Part shown: piece after piece, positions 1 through 6,509 of the stretch | Layout of the letters: each line of letters opens with the position of its first letter | Position numbering within the stretch: position 1 is the stretch's first letter | NCBI GenBank assembly: GCA_900551135.1 | Contig: URUX01000013.1 | Location: 1 to 25,411, forward strand | Source of the DNA: an uncultured Clostridium sp. | Lineage (GTDB): Bacteria > Bacillota > Clostridia > Lachnospirales > Lachnospiraceae | Reading direction: 5' to 3' | Length of the DNA: 25,411 bases | Program-made: the position numbers and the translations under genes | The notes under the pieces: generated by a model | The model's database searches: none | The model's input: the letters and a program-made list of their open reading frames with translations, nothing else | What the model was told of the DNA's origin: nothing

Positions 1-564
1 ATACTCTGGCACGGCTTTTTCTTCTTCCCGAATGGTCTTTAAAATCCCCTGGGCAATGGCGCTGGCCACAGCTTCAAATTTTTCATCGAAAATCCGGTTG
101 TCTCCCTCATTGTCTATAAAACCAGCCTCTACCAAAACACCGGGCATTTTGGTTTTCCGAAGAACTGCAAGTCCCGGCCGTTCCCGAATCCCCAGATTGG
201 TGTACCCAGTAAGGTTGGCAACTGCTTCATTAATATTTTCTGCCAGCATATTGCGGATGCCGGAATCTTCAAAAACCAGTGTTTCTACTCCTGACGCTGT
301 ATTGGGCTGCGGCATGGCGTTGCGGTGAATGGACACAAAGAAATCGGCTCCCGACCGATTGGCAATCTCTGCTTTTTCATAAGGATTATCATATACATCC
401 CGAACTCTGGTTAAAAGCACATCCACTCCATTTCTTTCCAAAATCCTTCCAACTGCCAGTGCCAGCCTCAGCGTATCGTCCTTTTCTTTTCTTCCATTAT
501 AGATTGCACCCGGTTCTGCGCCTCCATGGCCCGGATCTAAAATTACCGTTTTTCGCTGTGTCAC
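1..564 (-). CDS. N-acetylmuramoyl-L-alanine amidase (Amidase_3), 3' end outside window
   Basis: Zinc amidase that cleaves the bond between N-acetylmuramic acid and L-alanine in peptidoglycan. The 188 visible residues start at a GTG (562-564) seven bases after GGGAGG; no ATG fits as well. Motifs of the Amidase_3 fold are all present: ILDPGHGG with H13, E27 in GRKEKDD, SIHRN with H80, and VEAGFIDN with E146, giving the zinc ligands and the catalytic glutamate. The catalytic domain begins at residue 5, so there is no signal peptide in this reading. Either the protein is cytoplasmic or exported by another route, or it is a spore or phage lysis type. The reading frame is open to the window edge, so any C-terminal cell-wall binding domain is unseen. 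Family call is secure; the exact role (spore cortex, cell separation) is not. Confidence 0.9.
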   Translation of the reverse strand, partial: MTQRKTVILDPGHGGAEPGAIYNGRKEKDDTLRLALAVGRILERNGVDVLLTRVRDVYDNPYEKAEIANRSGADFFVSIHRNAMPQPNTASGVETLVFEDSGIRNMLAENINEAVANLTGYTNLGIRERPGLAVLRKTKMPGVLVEAGFIDNEGDNRIFDEKFEAVASAIAQGILKTIREEEKAVPEY

Positions 565-689
565 CTGTCTGCCTCCCTAAAAGGTCTTTCTGGTATTGTA
601 TTCCCACAGACATGCTCTTGATACCGGAAAAGAGCGGAAAGTTCCTGAAGCTGGCGGCTTTTGGGCGATACCTGGATAAATAAAAGAAA

Positions 690-725
690 CAGAGGCTTTC
701 CAGACTTTTTTATCCAGAGCCTCTG
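690..725 (-). terminator. Rho-independent terminator after patB-like gene
   Basis: Inverted repeat CAGAGGCT (690-697) and AGCCTCTG (718-725) with a 20-base loop. On the minus strand the stem is followed by TTTCTTTTA. It lies 10 bases after the stop codon of the C-S lyase gene and before the amidase gene, so it probably separates the two transcription units. The rest of the 565-735 gap shows no gene. Confidence 0.6.
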
Positions 726-735
726 CATATTTTCG

Positions 736-1913
736 TTATACAAATACGTACCGTTTCATCCTGTCCAAAGCTTCCCGGACTCTGCTGTTCGGCAAAGCCA
801 GATTCACCCGTATCCCGCAGGAGCCATGGAAATTACGGCCATCCTGCCATTCCACACCTGCATCCCATCCTGCTTTCAATACATCGTCAATAGTCGTTCC
901 ATGTTCCCTGCACCATTCCGTACAGTCTAAAAACAGCATATACGTTCCTTCCGGATGGGCAAACCTCACTCCTTTAAAATTCTTTTTGATATAGCTGCAG
1001 GCATCGGAAACATTTTTGCTCAAAACCTGACACAGTTCATCTACCCATTCTGCCCCTTCTTTGCTGTAGGCGCCGATTAATGCGTGCATACTAAGCACAT
1101 TCATCTGATTGTAATGGCACTTTCCAGACTGGGAACGCACCCGATCTCTTAAATAGGGATTATAGATAACATGGTAAGAACCCACTAATCCAGCCAGATT
1201 AAACGTTTTAGATGGTGCATACAGGGCAATTGTCCTCATTTTGGCATCTTCACTAACCGACTGGGAGGGAATGTGGATGTGGCCGTCTAAAAGAATATCT
1301 GACCAGATCTCATCGGAAATTACCACACAGTCATTGTTCCGATATACTTCCATAGCCTTTTCAATCTCCCATCTTTCCCATACCCTGCCGCACGGATTAT
1401 GAGGACTGCAAAAAATTGCCAGGTGGATTTTTTCTGCTTTCAATCTGGCGTCCATATCTTCGTAGTCCATTCTCCAGACGCCATGTTCGTCTAAAACAAG
1501 GGGGCTGTGGACCAGACGGCGTCCGCAGTTAACCAGTGATTTCGTAAATCCTATATAAGTCGGACTGTGAACCAGAACCGCATCTCCAGGCGAGGAAAAT
1601 GCCTGAACTGCAGATACCACACCGCCCAGTACTCCGTTTTCGTAACCTATGTCCTCACGAGTTAAATCGGTTACGTGTTTTCTCTCTCTGTGCCACCAGA
1701 TAATCCCATTGTAATATGCTTCGGAAGATTCAAAATATCCAAAGGCCGGATGCGCAATTCTGTCTGCAATGGCCTGGCAAACAGATGGTGCTGTGGCAAA
1801 ATTCATATCGGCAATCCATTTGGGAGTCCTGGCATCCCATTCTTTCCCAGCGCGTCCAGCGCAATTGCATCTTTTCCTCTGCGTTCCATAATTGTAGTAA
1901 AATCATATTTCAC
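736..1913 (-). pseudogene. PatB/MalY-type PLP aminotransferase/cystathionine beta-lyase, frameshifted near N-terminus
   Basis: Fold-type I PLP enzyme of the MalY/PatB branch, which cleaves cystathionine or cysteine C-S bonds to thiol, pyruvate and ammonia. The large downstream frame (from ATG 1806, 356 residues) has SPHNPCGR, ISDEIWSDI and the PLP lysine K200 in APSKTFNLAG. The family normally has about 35 more residues before ADMNF. They are present in another frame: GTG 1911-1913, eight bases after AGGAGG, reads MKYDFTTIMERRGKDAIALD. The downstream frame continues upstream as GKEWDARTPKWIADMNF. The frames join if one base is restored near the AAA run at about 1841-1848. So this is either a true frameshift or a sequencing error; starting at 1806 would remove the conserved N-terminal segment. 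The gene follows the NSS transporter by 89 bases and is probably co-transcribed with it. Confidence 0.8.
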
Positions 1914-2002
1914 CGCTATAGCCTCCTCATATCGTATTCTAATTGTATCTTACATCAGCTTAAGCAATTATGGAAGTCAAAACACGCGTATACCGCTCCC
2001 TG

Positions 2003-3400
2003 TCATTTAGCTGCAAAAAGACCGGTTGACTGTAAAAATAAAACTGCCATAATGACTGGAGCCACATAGCGAATCATAAAGGAATACAGTTTTTTCCGGC
2101 CAAATACATGGCCGCTGGATTCCATTTCTTCTTCAATCCATCCGGGTTTTATCACCCATCCCACAAAAATGCAGGTCAGGAAGGAAATCAATGGCATTAA
2201 AAATGAATTGCTGATGTAATCCATCACATCCAGAAGCTGGGCTGTCTGTCCATTGGGAAGAGGCAGTTCAAAATACAGTACATTATATCCCAGACATATC
2301 ACAACTGCTGCGCCTGCAGAGAGCATTCCGATTATCAGACTCATCTTCTTTCTGGTAGTCTGAAACAGAACCATACAGCTTGCAACCAGGGTTTCCATAA
2401 TAGAAACGCAGGAAGTCAGCGCAGCAAAAGCTACCATGATAAAGAACAGCAATCCAACCACTGTTCCTGCTCCTCCCATGGAATGAAATACCTTTGGAAG
2501 AGATACGAACATCAGACTGGGGCCGGAAGTCATCCCTTCAGTTCCGGAAAATACGTAAACTGCCGGAATAATCATCATACCGGCCAGCAGCGCCACTCCT
2601 GTGTCAAAAAACTCAATCTGCCGGATGGAACGGCTCAAATCCACATCATCTTTTACATAAGAACCATAGGTAATCATGATTCCCATAGACACACTTAATG
2701 AAAAAAACAGCTGGCTCATTGCGTCTAGCAATATCTTTAAAAATCTGGAAACAGTCAGACCGGTAAAGTCCGGAATCAAATAAACTGCCAGTCCCTCCAT
2801 GCCAGTACGAACTGCTCCGCTTTCATCTGTATGCGTTAAGGTTAATGAAAAAACTGCAATGCAGATTATCATCAAAAGCAGGCCTGGCATAACGAATTTA
2901 GAAAACCGCTCAATCCCTTTTTCCACGCCTGCATATACTACAAATGCAGTCACTGTCAGAAATAACAGCATAAATACCACAGGGGCAACTGGACCTGTAA
3001 TAAATTCCGTAAAGTATCCATCTCTGGCCGCTTCCGTTCCCTGTCCGGTAAAATAGGTAACTGCATATTTGGTAACCCATCCGCCGATTACAGCATAATA
3101 GGTCATAATCAGTGCCGGAACCAGAAAGGTCAGCTTTCCTAAAAAATCCCATTTAGGACGAATTGCTCCAAATGCATTCCAGGCATTTTTCTTTGTTCTC
3201 CGTCCAATGGCAATATCTGTTGTCAGCAGGGTGAATCCAAAGGTCAGCACCAGTACCAGATAGACCAGAATAAACAGTCCGCCTCCGTCCTGGGCTGCCA
3301 GATAAGGAAACCGCCAGATATTGCCGACTCCTACCGCACTTCCTGCTGCTGCCAGAACAAATCCCAGCGAACTGCTAAAACCGCCTGTCTTCTTTTCCAT
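2003..3400 (-). CDS. Sodium-dependent transporter, NSS/SNF family
   Basis: Inner-membrane neurotransmitter:sodium symporter family protein, 465 residues, the usual length of bacterial members (LeuT/MhsT type). These import amino acids with sodium. Family marks: the TM1 stretch VGVGNIWRFPYLAAQDGGG (residues about 24-42), which binds sodium and substrate, then a TM6-like stretch MSQLFFSLSVSMGIMITYGSY and about 11-12 hydrophobic segments in all. The ATG at 3398-3400 follows an AGAGGAA-type ribosome site. It is transcribed away from an XRE regulator and followed by a PatB-type C-S lyase, so the substrate may be a sulfur amino acid or its conjugate. That is inference; the sequence does not identify the substrate. 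Expression is probably controlled by the divergent regulator through the repeats at 3479-3526. Confidence 0.92.
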   Translation of the reverse strand: MEKKTGGFSSSLGFVLAAAGSAVGVGNIWRFPYLAAQDGGGLFILVYLVLVLTFGFTLLTTDIAIGRRTKKNAWNAFGAIRPKWDFLGKLTFLVPALIMTYYAVIGGWVTKYAVTYFTGQGTEAARDGYFTEFITGPVAPVVFMLLFLTVTAFVVYAGVEKGIERFSKFVMPGLLLMIICIAVFSLTLTHTDESGAVRTGMEGLAVYLIPDFTGLTVSRFLKILLDAMSQLFFSLSVSMGIMITYGSYVKDDVDLSRSIRQIEFFDTGVALLAGMMIIPAVYVFSGTEGMTSGPSLMFVSLPKVFHSMGGAGTVVGLLFFIMVAFAALTSCVSIMETLVASCMVLFQTTRKKMSLIIGMLSAGAAVVICLGYNVLYFELPLPNGQTAQLLDVMDYISNSFLMPLISFLTCIFVGWVIKPGWIEEEMESSGHVFGRKKLYSFMIRYVAPVIMAVLFLQSTGLFAAK

Positions 3401-3438
3401 AACTCGTTCCTCTTTTCTTTCTAATCACATTCTGAACG

Positions 3439-3467
3439 ATTATACCGGAAAACAGACCTTTGGGCAA
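3439..3467 (-). promoter_or_regulatory. SigmaA-type promoter for the NSS transporter gene
   Basis: On the minus strand, -35 TTGCCC (3467-3462), a 17-base spacer and a perfect -10 TATAAT (3444-3439). The expected start of transcription lies about 30 bases before the transporter ATG. Direct repeat copy 1 (3479-3495) sits just upstream of the -35 box, a place where a regulator could activate or repress. Confidence 0.6.
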
Positions 3468-3478
3468 ATCGCCAAAAG

Positions 3479-3526
3479 TTTCGTTATAATAGAATATTGA
3501 CACAATTAATTTCGTTATGATAGAAT
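3479..3526. promoter_or_regulatory. Direct repeat TTTCGTTATRATAGAAT x2, putative XRE operator
   Basis: Two 17-base copies with one mismatch, at 3479-3495 and 3510-3526, exactly 31 bp apart (about three helical turns). They lie in the region between the XRE regulator and the NSS transporter. Copy 2 covers the likely -10 box of the regulator and copy 1 flanks the -35 box of the transporter, as expected for an operator serving both. Binding by the XRE protein is inferred from position only. Confidence 0.6.
3497..3526 (+). promoter_or_regulatory. Promoter of the XRE regulator
   Basis: Perfect -35 TTGACA (3497-3502) and -10 TAGAAT (3521-3526) with an 18-base spacer. The -10 box lies inside the second operator-like repeat, which suggests autoregulation. 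The transcript would have a leader of about 75 bases before the TTG start at 3611. Confidence 0.55.
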
Positions 3527-3610
3527 TATTCTGCATTTCTGATGTTTATCATTCCAGAAAAAACAGAAAACAAAAGAAATGTATATTATTATGAAACCTG
3601 GTGATTTATT

Positions 3611-4327
3611 TTGAGCAAAATCAGTGAACAAATTGGTGGAAAAATTCGTAAATTTCGTAAAGAACAGGGCCTGACGCTGCAGCAGCTGGCAGATTTAATA
3701 CATAAAAGCCGCGCAACCTTAAGTAAATATGAAACTGGAGAAATCACGTTAGATGTGGACACGCTTTATGACATTGCAGATGCATTAAGTATAGATGTAA
3801 GCCGCTTCCTGGAACGTCAGCAGGAACGAATTGCCCTGCTGCCAATGAATCAGAAAATCAAAAGCCCTTTCTATCAGGCTGATAAGCTGTATTTTTATTT
3901 TTATGACGGACGGTACAACCGTCTCAAAGACGGTATTATCAACATCCACAAAGGGGATGACAGCAGCCAGCATGAGGCTTCCTTTTCCATCAGTACCGTT
4001 ACCCCAACCGGACGAAGCAGCGAGATTTATTATACCGGAAAGGTTGTTTACAGCGATATGCTGATCCGTTTTTCCTTTGTCAATCAGTACAATACCCTGG
4101 AAGAGGATCTCCTGTACATTTTTAATCCACTGGAACTTCGGGACTTTACCGAGGGGCTGCTCTGCGGTATTTCCAGCGCAGATTTGATGCCCTGTGCATT
4201 TAAATGCCTCGTCACCCTGAGTCCCCAGGAACCTACCGAAGACTTCAAAAAACATCTTTTATTTACTTCTAAGGAACTTCGGAGATGGCAAAAACTCAAT
4301 ATGCTGATTGTCGATAACAGGGGATAA
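3611..4327 (+). CDS. XRE-family transcriptional regulator
   Basis: DNA-binding regulator of 238 residues. Residues about 6-62 form a Cro/CI helix-turn-helix (IRKFRKEQGLTLQQLADLIH, then SRATLSKYETGEI). Residues 75-238 are a C-terminal region I do not recognise, perhaps a ligand or dimerisation domain. No ATG is available upstream in this frame, so translation starts at TTG 3611; GGTGA seven bases before it is a weak ribosome site. A short open stretch (ATG 3580) ends in a TGA that overlaps this TTG, so coupling is possible. It is divergent from the NSS transporter and PatB-like genes and probably controls them. Its 3' end abuts phage-derived sequence at about 4325, so the original C-terminus may have been altered. 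Confidence 0.9.
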   Translation: MSKISEQIGGKIRKFRKEQGLTLQQLADLIHKSRATLSKYETGEITLDVDTLYDIADALSIDVSRFLERQQERIALLPMNQKIKSPFYQADKLYFYFYDGRYNRLKDGIINIHKGDDSSQHEASFSISTVTPTGRSSEIYYTGKVVYSDMLIRFSFVNQYNTLEEDLLYIFNPLELRDFTEGLLCGISSADLMPCAFKCLVTLSPQEPTEDFKKHLLFTSKELRRWQKLNMLIVDNRG

Positions 4328-4627
4328 CGCTGCCATCATCCGCTAATATCAGTTTAGACCGGTCAAATTTATCCGCTACCAGTTCAGGGTACTTGCAATC
4401 TGTCAGCTGGTCTTTAATGGCACTGTTCAGCTTCATATCGCGGATTTTATCCTCATACGCTTTCTTAGCAGCCTTGTTTGCATCCTCCAGTTCTGTAATC
4501 TTGGTCTGAGAAAGGCCTCGCTGCCCTTAGCCTCATCCTTTAAGGTCTTAAGCTGTTTGTCCCTGTCGCGTCCGGTGATGTCCCGTTCTTTTTTGCCTGC
4601 GGTACCGGAAAGGCGAAAAAATAACAC
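4325..4627 (-). pseudogene. Phage minor structural/scaffold protein GP20 remnant
   Basis: Decayed piece of a phage capsid scaffold protein (GP20 family). The first part reads KKERDITGRDRDKQLKTLK, typical of the charged coiled-coil region. After a frame change at about 4509-4518 the other frame reads TKITELEDANKAAKKAYEDK, and further on the family's C-terminal pattern LVADKFDRSKLILADDGS. GP20 proteins are usually nearly twice as long; here the N-terminus is missing and the C-terminus runs into the end of the XRE gene at about 4325. No single open frame covers the homology, so I call it a pseudogene. It is minus-strand, like the YjcQ-like gene and the small gene upstream, and is probably one fragment of an old prophage. 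Confidence 0.75.
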
Positions 4628-4644
4628 CCAGGCAAAACTGCGTG

Positions 4645-4677
4645 TCTATGACTAATTCCATAACTATCTATGACTAA
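4645..4677. repeat. Direct repeat TCTATGACTAA, 22-bp period
   Basis: Two perfect 11-base copies at 4645-4655 and 4667-4677. The 22-bp period equals two helical turns. They lie between the GP20 remnant and the YjcQ-like gene, in non-coding sequence. This could be a protein-binding site or chance; no function is assigned. Confidence 0.45.
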
Positions 4678-4788
4678 ATTTCTACATTTTCATTACTTTC
4701 GGTAAATCCGTTTATGCAGCCTTTTCTTACTGCCCCCCTTAGTTCCGTCCTCGAACCGGAACTCAATATTTACTTACACCTCTGGATT

Positions 4789-4989
4789 TCACATGAGTTT
4801 TTTAGATATCACACCTGTAATGTAACCATACTCTGATAAGTTCTGAAAAATATAGTTCCAGTATGATTCATTGATACCAAGTGCTTCCGGAGAAAGCAGT
4901 TCTGGATCTGGAGTAATTCCCTTTTTCAGACATTTGTATAGATAATCAAGTACCTTTGCGGCTATCACAGAATAATCATCCCTGGCCAT
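4789..4989 (-). CDS. YjcQ-like phage protein, shortened
   Basis: Small protein of 66 residues whose pattern DDYSVIAAKVLDYLYKCLKK, then NESYWNYIFQNLSEYGYITG, resembles the winged-helix-like YjcQ family found in Bacillota prophages, often near head genes. Family members are usually about 95-110 residues and continue after the ITG motif with a C-terminal strand and helix region. Here the frame ends early with VISKKLM, so it is probably truncated. The ATG at 4987-4989 follows AGGAGG at five bases, an excellent ribosome site, so the product could still be made. Its role in phages is unknown. The neighbours (GP20 remnant downstream, 60-residue gene upstream) fit a small surviving prophage block. 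Confidence 0.65.
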   Translation of the reverse strand: MARDDYSVIAAKVLDYLYKCLKKGITPDPELLSPEALGINESYWNYIFQNLSEYGYITGVISKKLM

Positions 4990-5019
4990 ATATTCCTCCT
5001 AACAAAAGGGATTTAACAA

Positions 5020-5039
5020 CACCAGCTTACTGACTGGTG
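5020..5039 (-). terminator. Weak hairpin between the 60-residue gene and YjcQ-like gene
   Basis: CACCAG (5039-5034) and CTGGTG (5025-5020) form a six-base stem with an eight-base loop, followed on the minus strand by TTGTT. It comes three bases after the stop codon of the small upstream gene. It is weak as a terminator and could be a partial attenuator or an mRNA-end structure. Confidence 0.3.
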
Positions 5040-5042
5040 GCA

Positions 5043-5225
5043 TTAGCACATCGTTTCTCTATCAAAAATATAATTCACATCACAAATGAATTTTTCAAGT
5101 ACTTCTTCTTTTGTTCTAGCCTCTACCGGAGATAATAAAATTTCGCCTCTTTGAATACCTGATATGATAGCGGGTGGTTTATTGCTCCACCTTTGTAATG
5201 GGTAGTGGGACACCCTCTTTAACAT
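5043..5225 (-). CDS. Hypothetical protein, 60 residues, prophage-associated
   Basis: I do not recognise this protein. It has a basic, proline-containing start (MLKRVSHYPLQRWSNKPPAI) and an acidic, helical-looking end (RTKEEVLEKFICDVNYIFD), with no membrane segment. It starts at ATG 5223-5225 close behind AAGGGATA (poor spacing) and just downstream of a promoter of the kind seen ahead of phage repressor or toxin-antitoxin genes (5245-5273). The YjcQ-like gene follows 53 bases later on the same strand. It may be a genuine small gene or the remains of a longer one; confidence that it is translated is modest. Confidence 0.4.
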   Translation of the reverse strand: MLKRVSHYPLQRWSNKPPAIISGIQRGEILLSPVEARTKEEVLEKFICDVNYIFDRETMC

Positions 5226-5244
5226 TATCCCTTTTTCTAATTCT

Positions 5245-5273
5245 AATATGCATTAGTGTACGCGCAAAGTCAA
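5245..5273 (-). promoter_or_regulatory. Candidate promoter of the prophage remnant
   Basis: Minus-strand -35 TTGACT (5273-5268), a 17-base spacer and -10 CATATT (5250-5245). The spacer holds GCGTACACTAATGC, similar in style to the operator-promoter regions of Clostridial phage repressors. Transcription would start about 10-15 bases before the 60-residue gene. Confidence 0.4.
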
Positions 5274-5325
5274 TAACTTTTGTCAAAACACCACTATTAT
5301 GTAAACTGATTATTCACACACCAAA

Positions 5326-5370
5326 ATGTAGGAATATCATATAGGATTCATGTAGAAATAGTGTAGGAGT
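5326..5370. repeat. Cluster of four ATGTAGGAAT-like 10-mers
   Basis: Imperfect copies at 5326-5335, 5339-5348, 5350-5359 and 5361-5370, spaced 13, 11 and 11 bases apart, so roughly on one face of the helix. They sit at the right-hand edge of the prophage remnant. They could be arm-type integrase sites or repressor sites; this is inference. Confidence 0.4.
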
Positions 5371-5400
5371 GACCCCTTATTTGCCATAAAAAGTCACTCC
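5366..5400. repeat. Inverted repeat GGAGTGAC/GTCACTCC
   Basis: Perfect eight-base arms at 5366-5373 and 5393-5400 with a 19-base loop. It lies 46 bases beyond the GGGtGRT stop codon, at the boundary with the prophage remnant. There is no run of T after either arm, so it is not a classical terminator. It may be a recombination-related palindrome or an mRNA 3' structure. Confidence 0.5.
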
Positions 5401-5420
5401 CAAATACTCTTAATTACTTC

Positions 5421-5445
5421 TAAAAACCGCTAAATACGGCTGTTT
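5421..5445 (-). terminator. Weak terminator after the GGGtGRT gene
   Basis: On the minus strand, directly after the stop codon, a short stem CCG/CGG is extended by G-U and A-U pairs with one mismatch around a seven-base loop. It ends in CGGTTTTTA. The stem is short, but the U-tail and position fit an operon end. Confidence 0.4.
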
Positions 5446-5446
5446 A

Positions 5447-6457
5447 CTAGAATCTGCCTTCTTTTGCTGCTTCCTCGATAGAAACTGCAACTGCAACGGT
5501 CATACCAACCATTGGGTTGTTGCCTGCACCGATCAGACCCATCATTTCTACGTGAGCCGGAACGGAAGAAGAACCTGCAAACTGTGCGTCAGAGTGCATA
5601 CGTCCTAAGGTATCGGTCATACCGTAGGAAGCTGGCCCTGCTGCCATGTTATCTGGATGCAGAGTACGTCCGGTACCGCCGCCGGAAGCTACGGAGAAGT
5701 ACTTCTTGCCAGCTTCGATACATTCTTTCTTGTATGTACCTGCTACTGGATGCTGGAATCTGGTTGGGTTGGTAGAGTTACCGGTAATGGAAACGTCTAC
5801 GTTCTCTTTCCACATGATAGCTACGCCTTCACGAACGTCATTAGCGCCGTAGCAGTTTACTTTTGCACGTGGGCCGTCAGAGTAAGCGATACGGTTTACT
5901 TCCTTTAACTCGCCGGTGTAGTAATCATACTGGGTCTCAACGAAGGTAAATCCGTTGATTCTTGCGATAATCTGAGCTGCGTCTTTTCCTAAGCCGTTTA
6001 AGATAACGCGCAGAGGTTTCTGACGTACTTTGTTTGCTTTCTCAGCAATACCGATAGCGCCCTCTGCTGCTGCAAAGGACTCATGGCCTGCTAAGAAGCA
6101 GAAGCAGTCGGTCTCTTCTTCCAGAAGCATCTTTCCTAAGTTGCCGTGGCCCAAACCAACCTTACGCTGATCAGCAACGGAACCTGGAATACAGAATGCC
6201 TGAAGGCCTTCACCGATTGCTGCTGCTGCGTCTGCTGCTCTGGTGCAGCCCTTCTTGATTGCGATTGCTGCGCCTACAATGTATGCCCAGCAGGCATTCT
6301 CGAAGCAGATTGGCTGAATGCCTTTAATCTGGTTGTATACATCCAGGCCTGCGTCTTTTGTGATTTTCTCAGCTTCTTCCAGAGAAGCGATACCGTAGCT
6401 ATTTAATACGGAATTGATCTTGTCAATTCGTCTCTCATAAGATTCAAATAATGCCAT
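5447..6457 (-). CDS. GGGtGRT protein (PF14057-type), function unknown
   Basis: A 336-residue protein of the family named after its conserved motif, seen here as ASGGGTGRTLHPDN (residues 257-270). Length matches the family. It is soluble, rich in glycine and alanine, with no signal peptide or membrane helix. Other conserved-looking stretches are GLGHGNLGKM (101-110), NSTNPTRFQHPVAGTY (227-242) and GLIGAGNNPMVGMTVAVAVS (307-326). Eight cysteines are present (51, 56, 71, 89, 118, 120, 202, 246), including a CFC at 118-120 and a CFENAC at 51-56. ATG 6455-6457 follows AAAGGAGG at 11 bases. The NifU-like gene lies 52 bases upstream on the same strand, so the two are almost certainly one operon. A link to iron-sulfur or redox chemistry is inferred from that partner; no activity is known to me. 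Confidence 0.93.
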   Translation of the reverse strand: MALFESYERRIDKINSVLNSYGIASLEEAEKITKDAGLDVYNQIKGIQPICFENACWAYIVGAAIAIKKGCTRAADAAAAIGEGLQAFCIPGSVADQRKVGLGHGNLGKMLLEEETDCFCFLAGHESFAAAEGAIGIAEKANKVRQKPLRVILNGLGKDAAQIIARINGFTFVETQYDYYTGELKEVNRIAYSDGPRAKVNCYGANDVREGVAIMWKENVDVSITGNSTNPTRFQHPVAGTYKKECIEAGKKYFSVASGGGTGRTLHPDNMAAGPASYGMTDTLGRMHSDAQFAGSSSVPAHVEMMGLIGAGNNPMVGMTVAVAVSIEEAAKEGRF

Positions 6458-6509
6458 GACTCAATGATCCTCCTTTAATTCATCTATCAATTGTGATTTC
6501 TCGTAACTA

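Noticed and set aside
1675..2069. Plus-strand open frames opposite patB
   Set aside because: They run antisense to the conserved patB sequence, lack ribosome sites and show no family features.
600..3460. Recurring TTTTCCGGTAT near promoters as a shared regulatory motif
   Set aside because: The amidase copy has no matching -35 box and similar ACCGGAA strings occur inside coding regions, so the recurrence is probably chance.
4693..4770. Short minus-strand frame reading NIEFRFEDGTKGGSKK, between the YjcQ-like gene and the GP20 remnant
   Set aside because: It looks protein-like but has no ATG, GTG or TTG start in frame (only ATT after AGAGGTG) and ends after 25 codons. It may be a phage gene fragment; not strong enough to annotate.
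5366..5400. Inverted repeat as a Rho-independent terminator
   Set aside because: No T-run follows on either strand and the loop is 19 bases; listed as a repeat instead.
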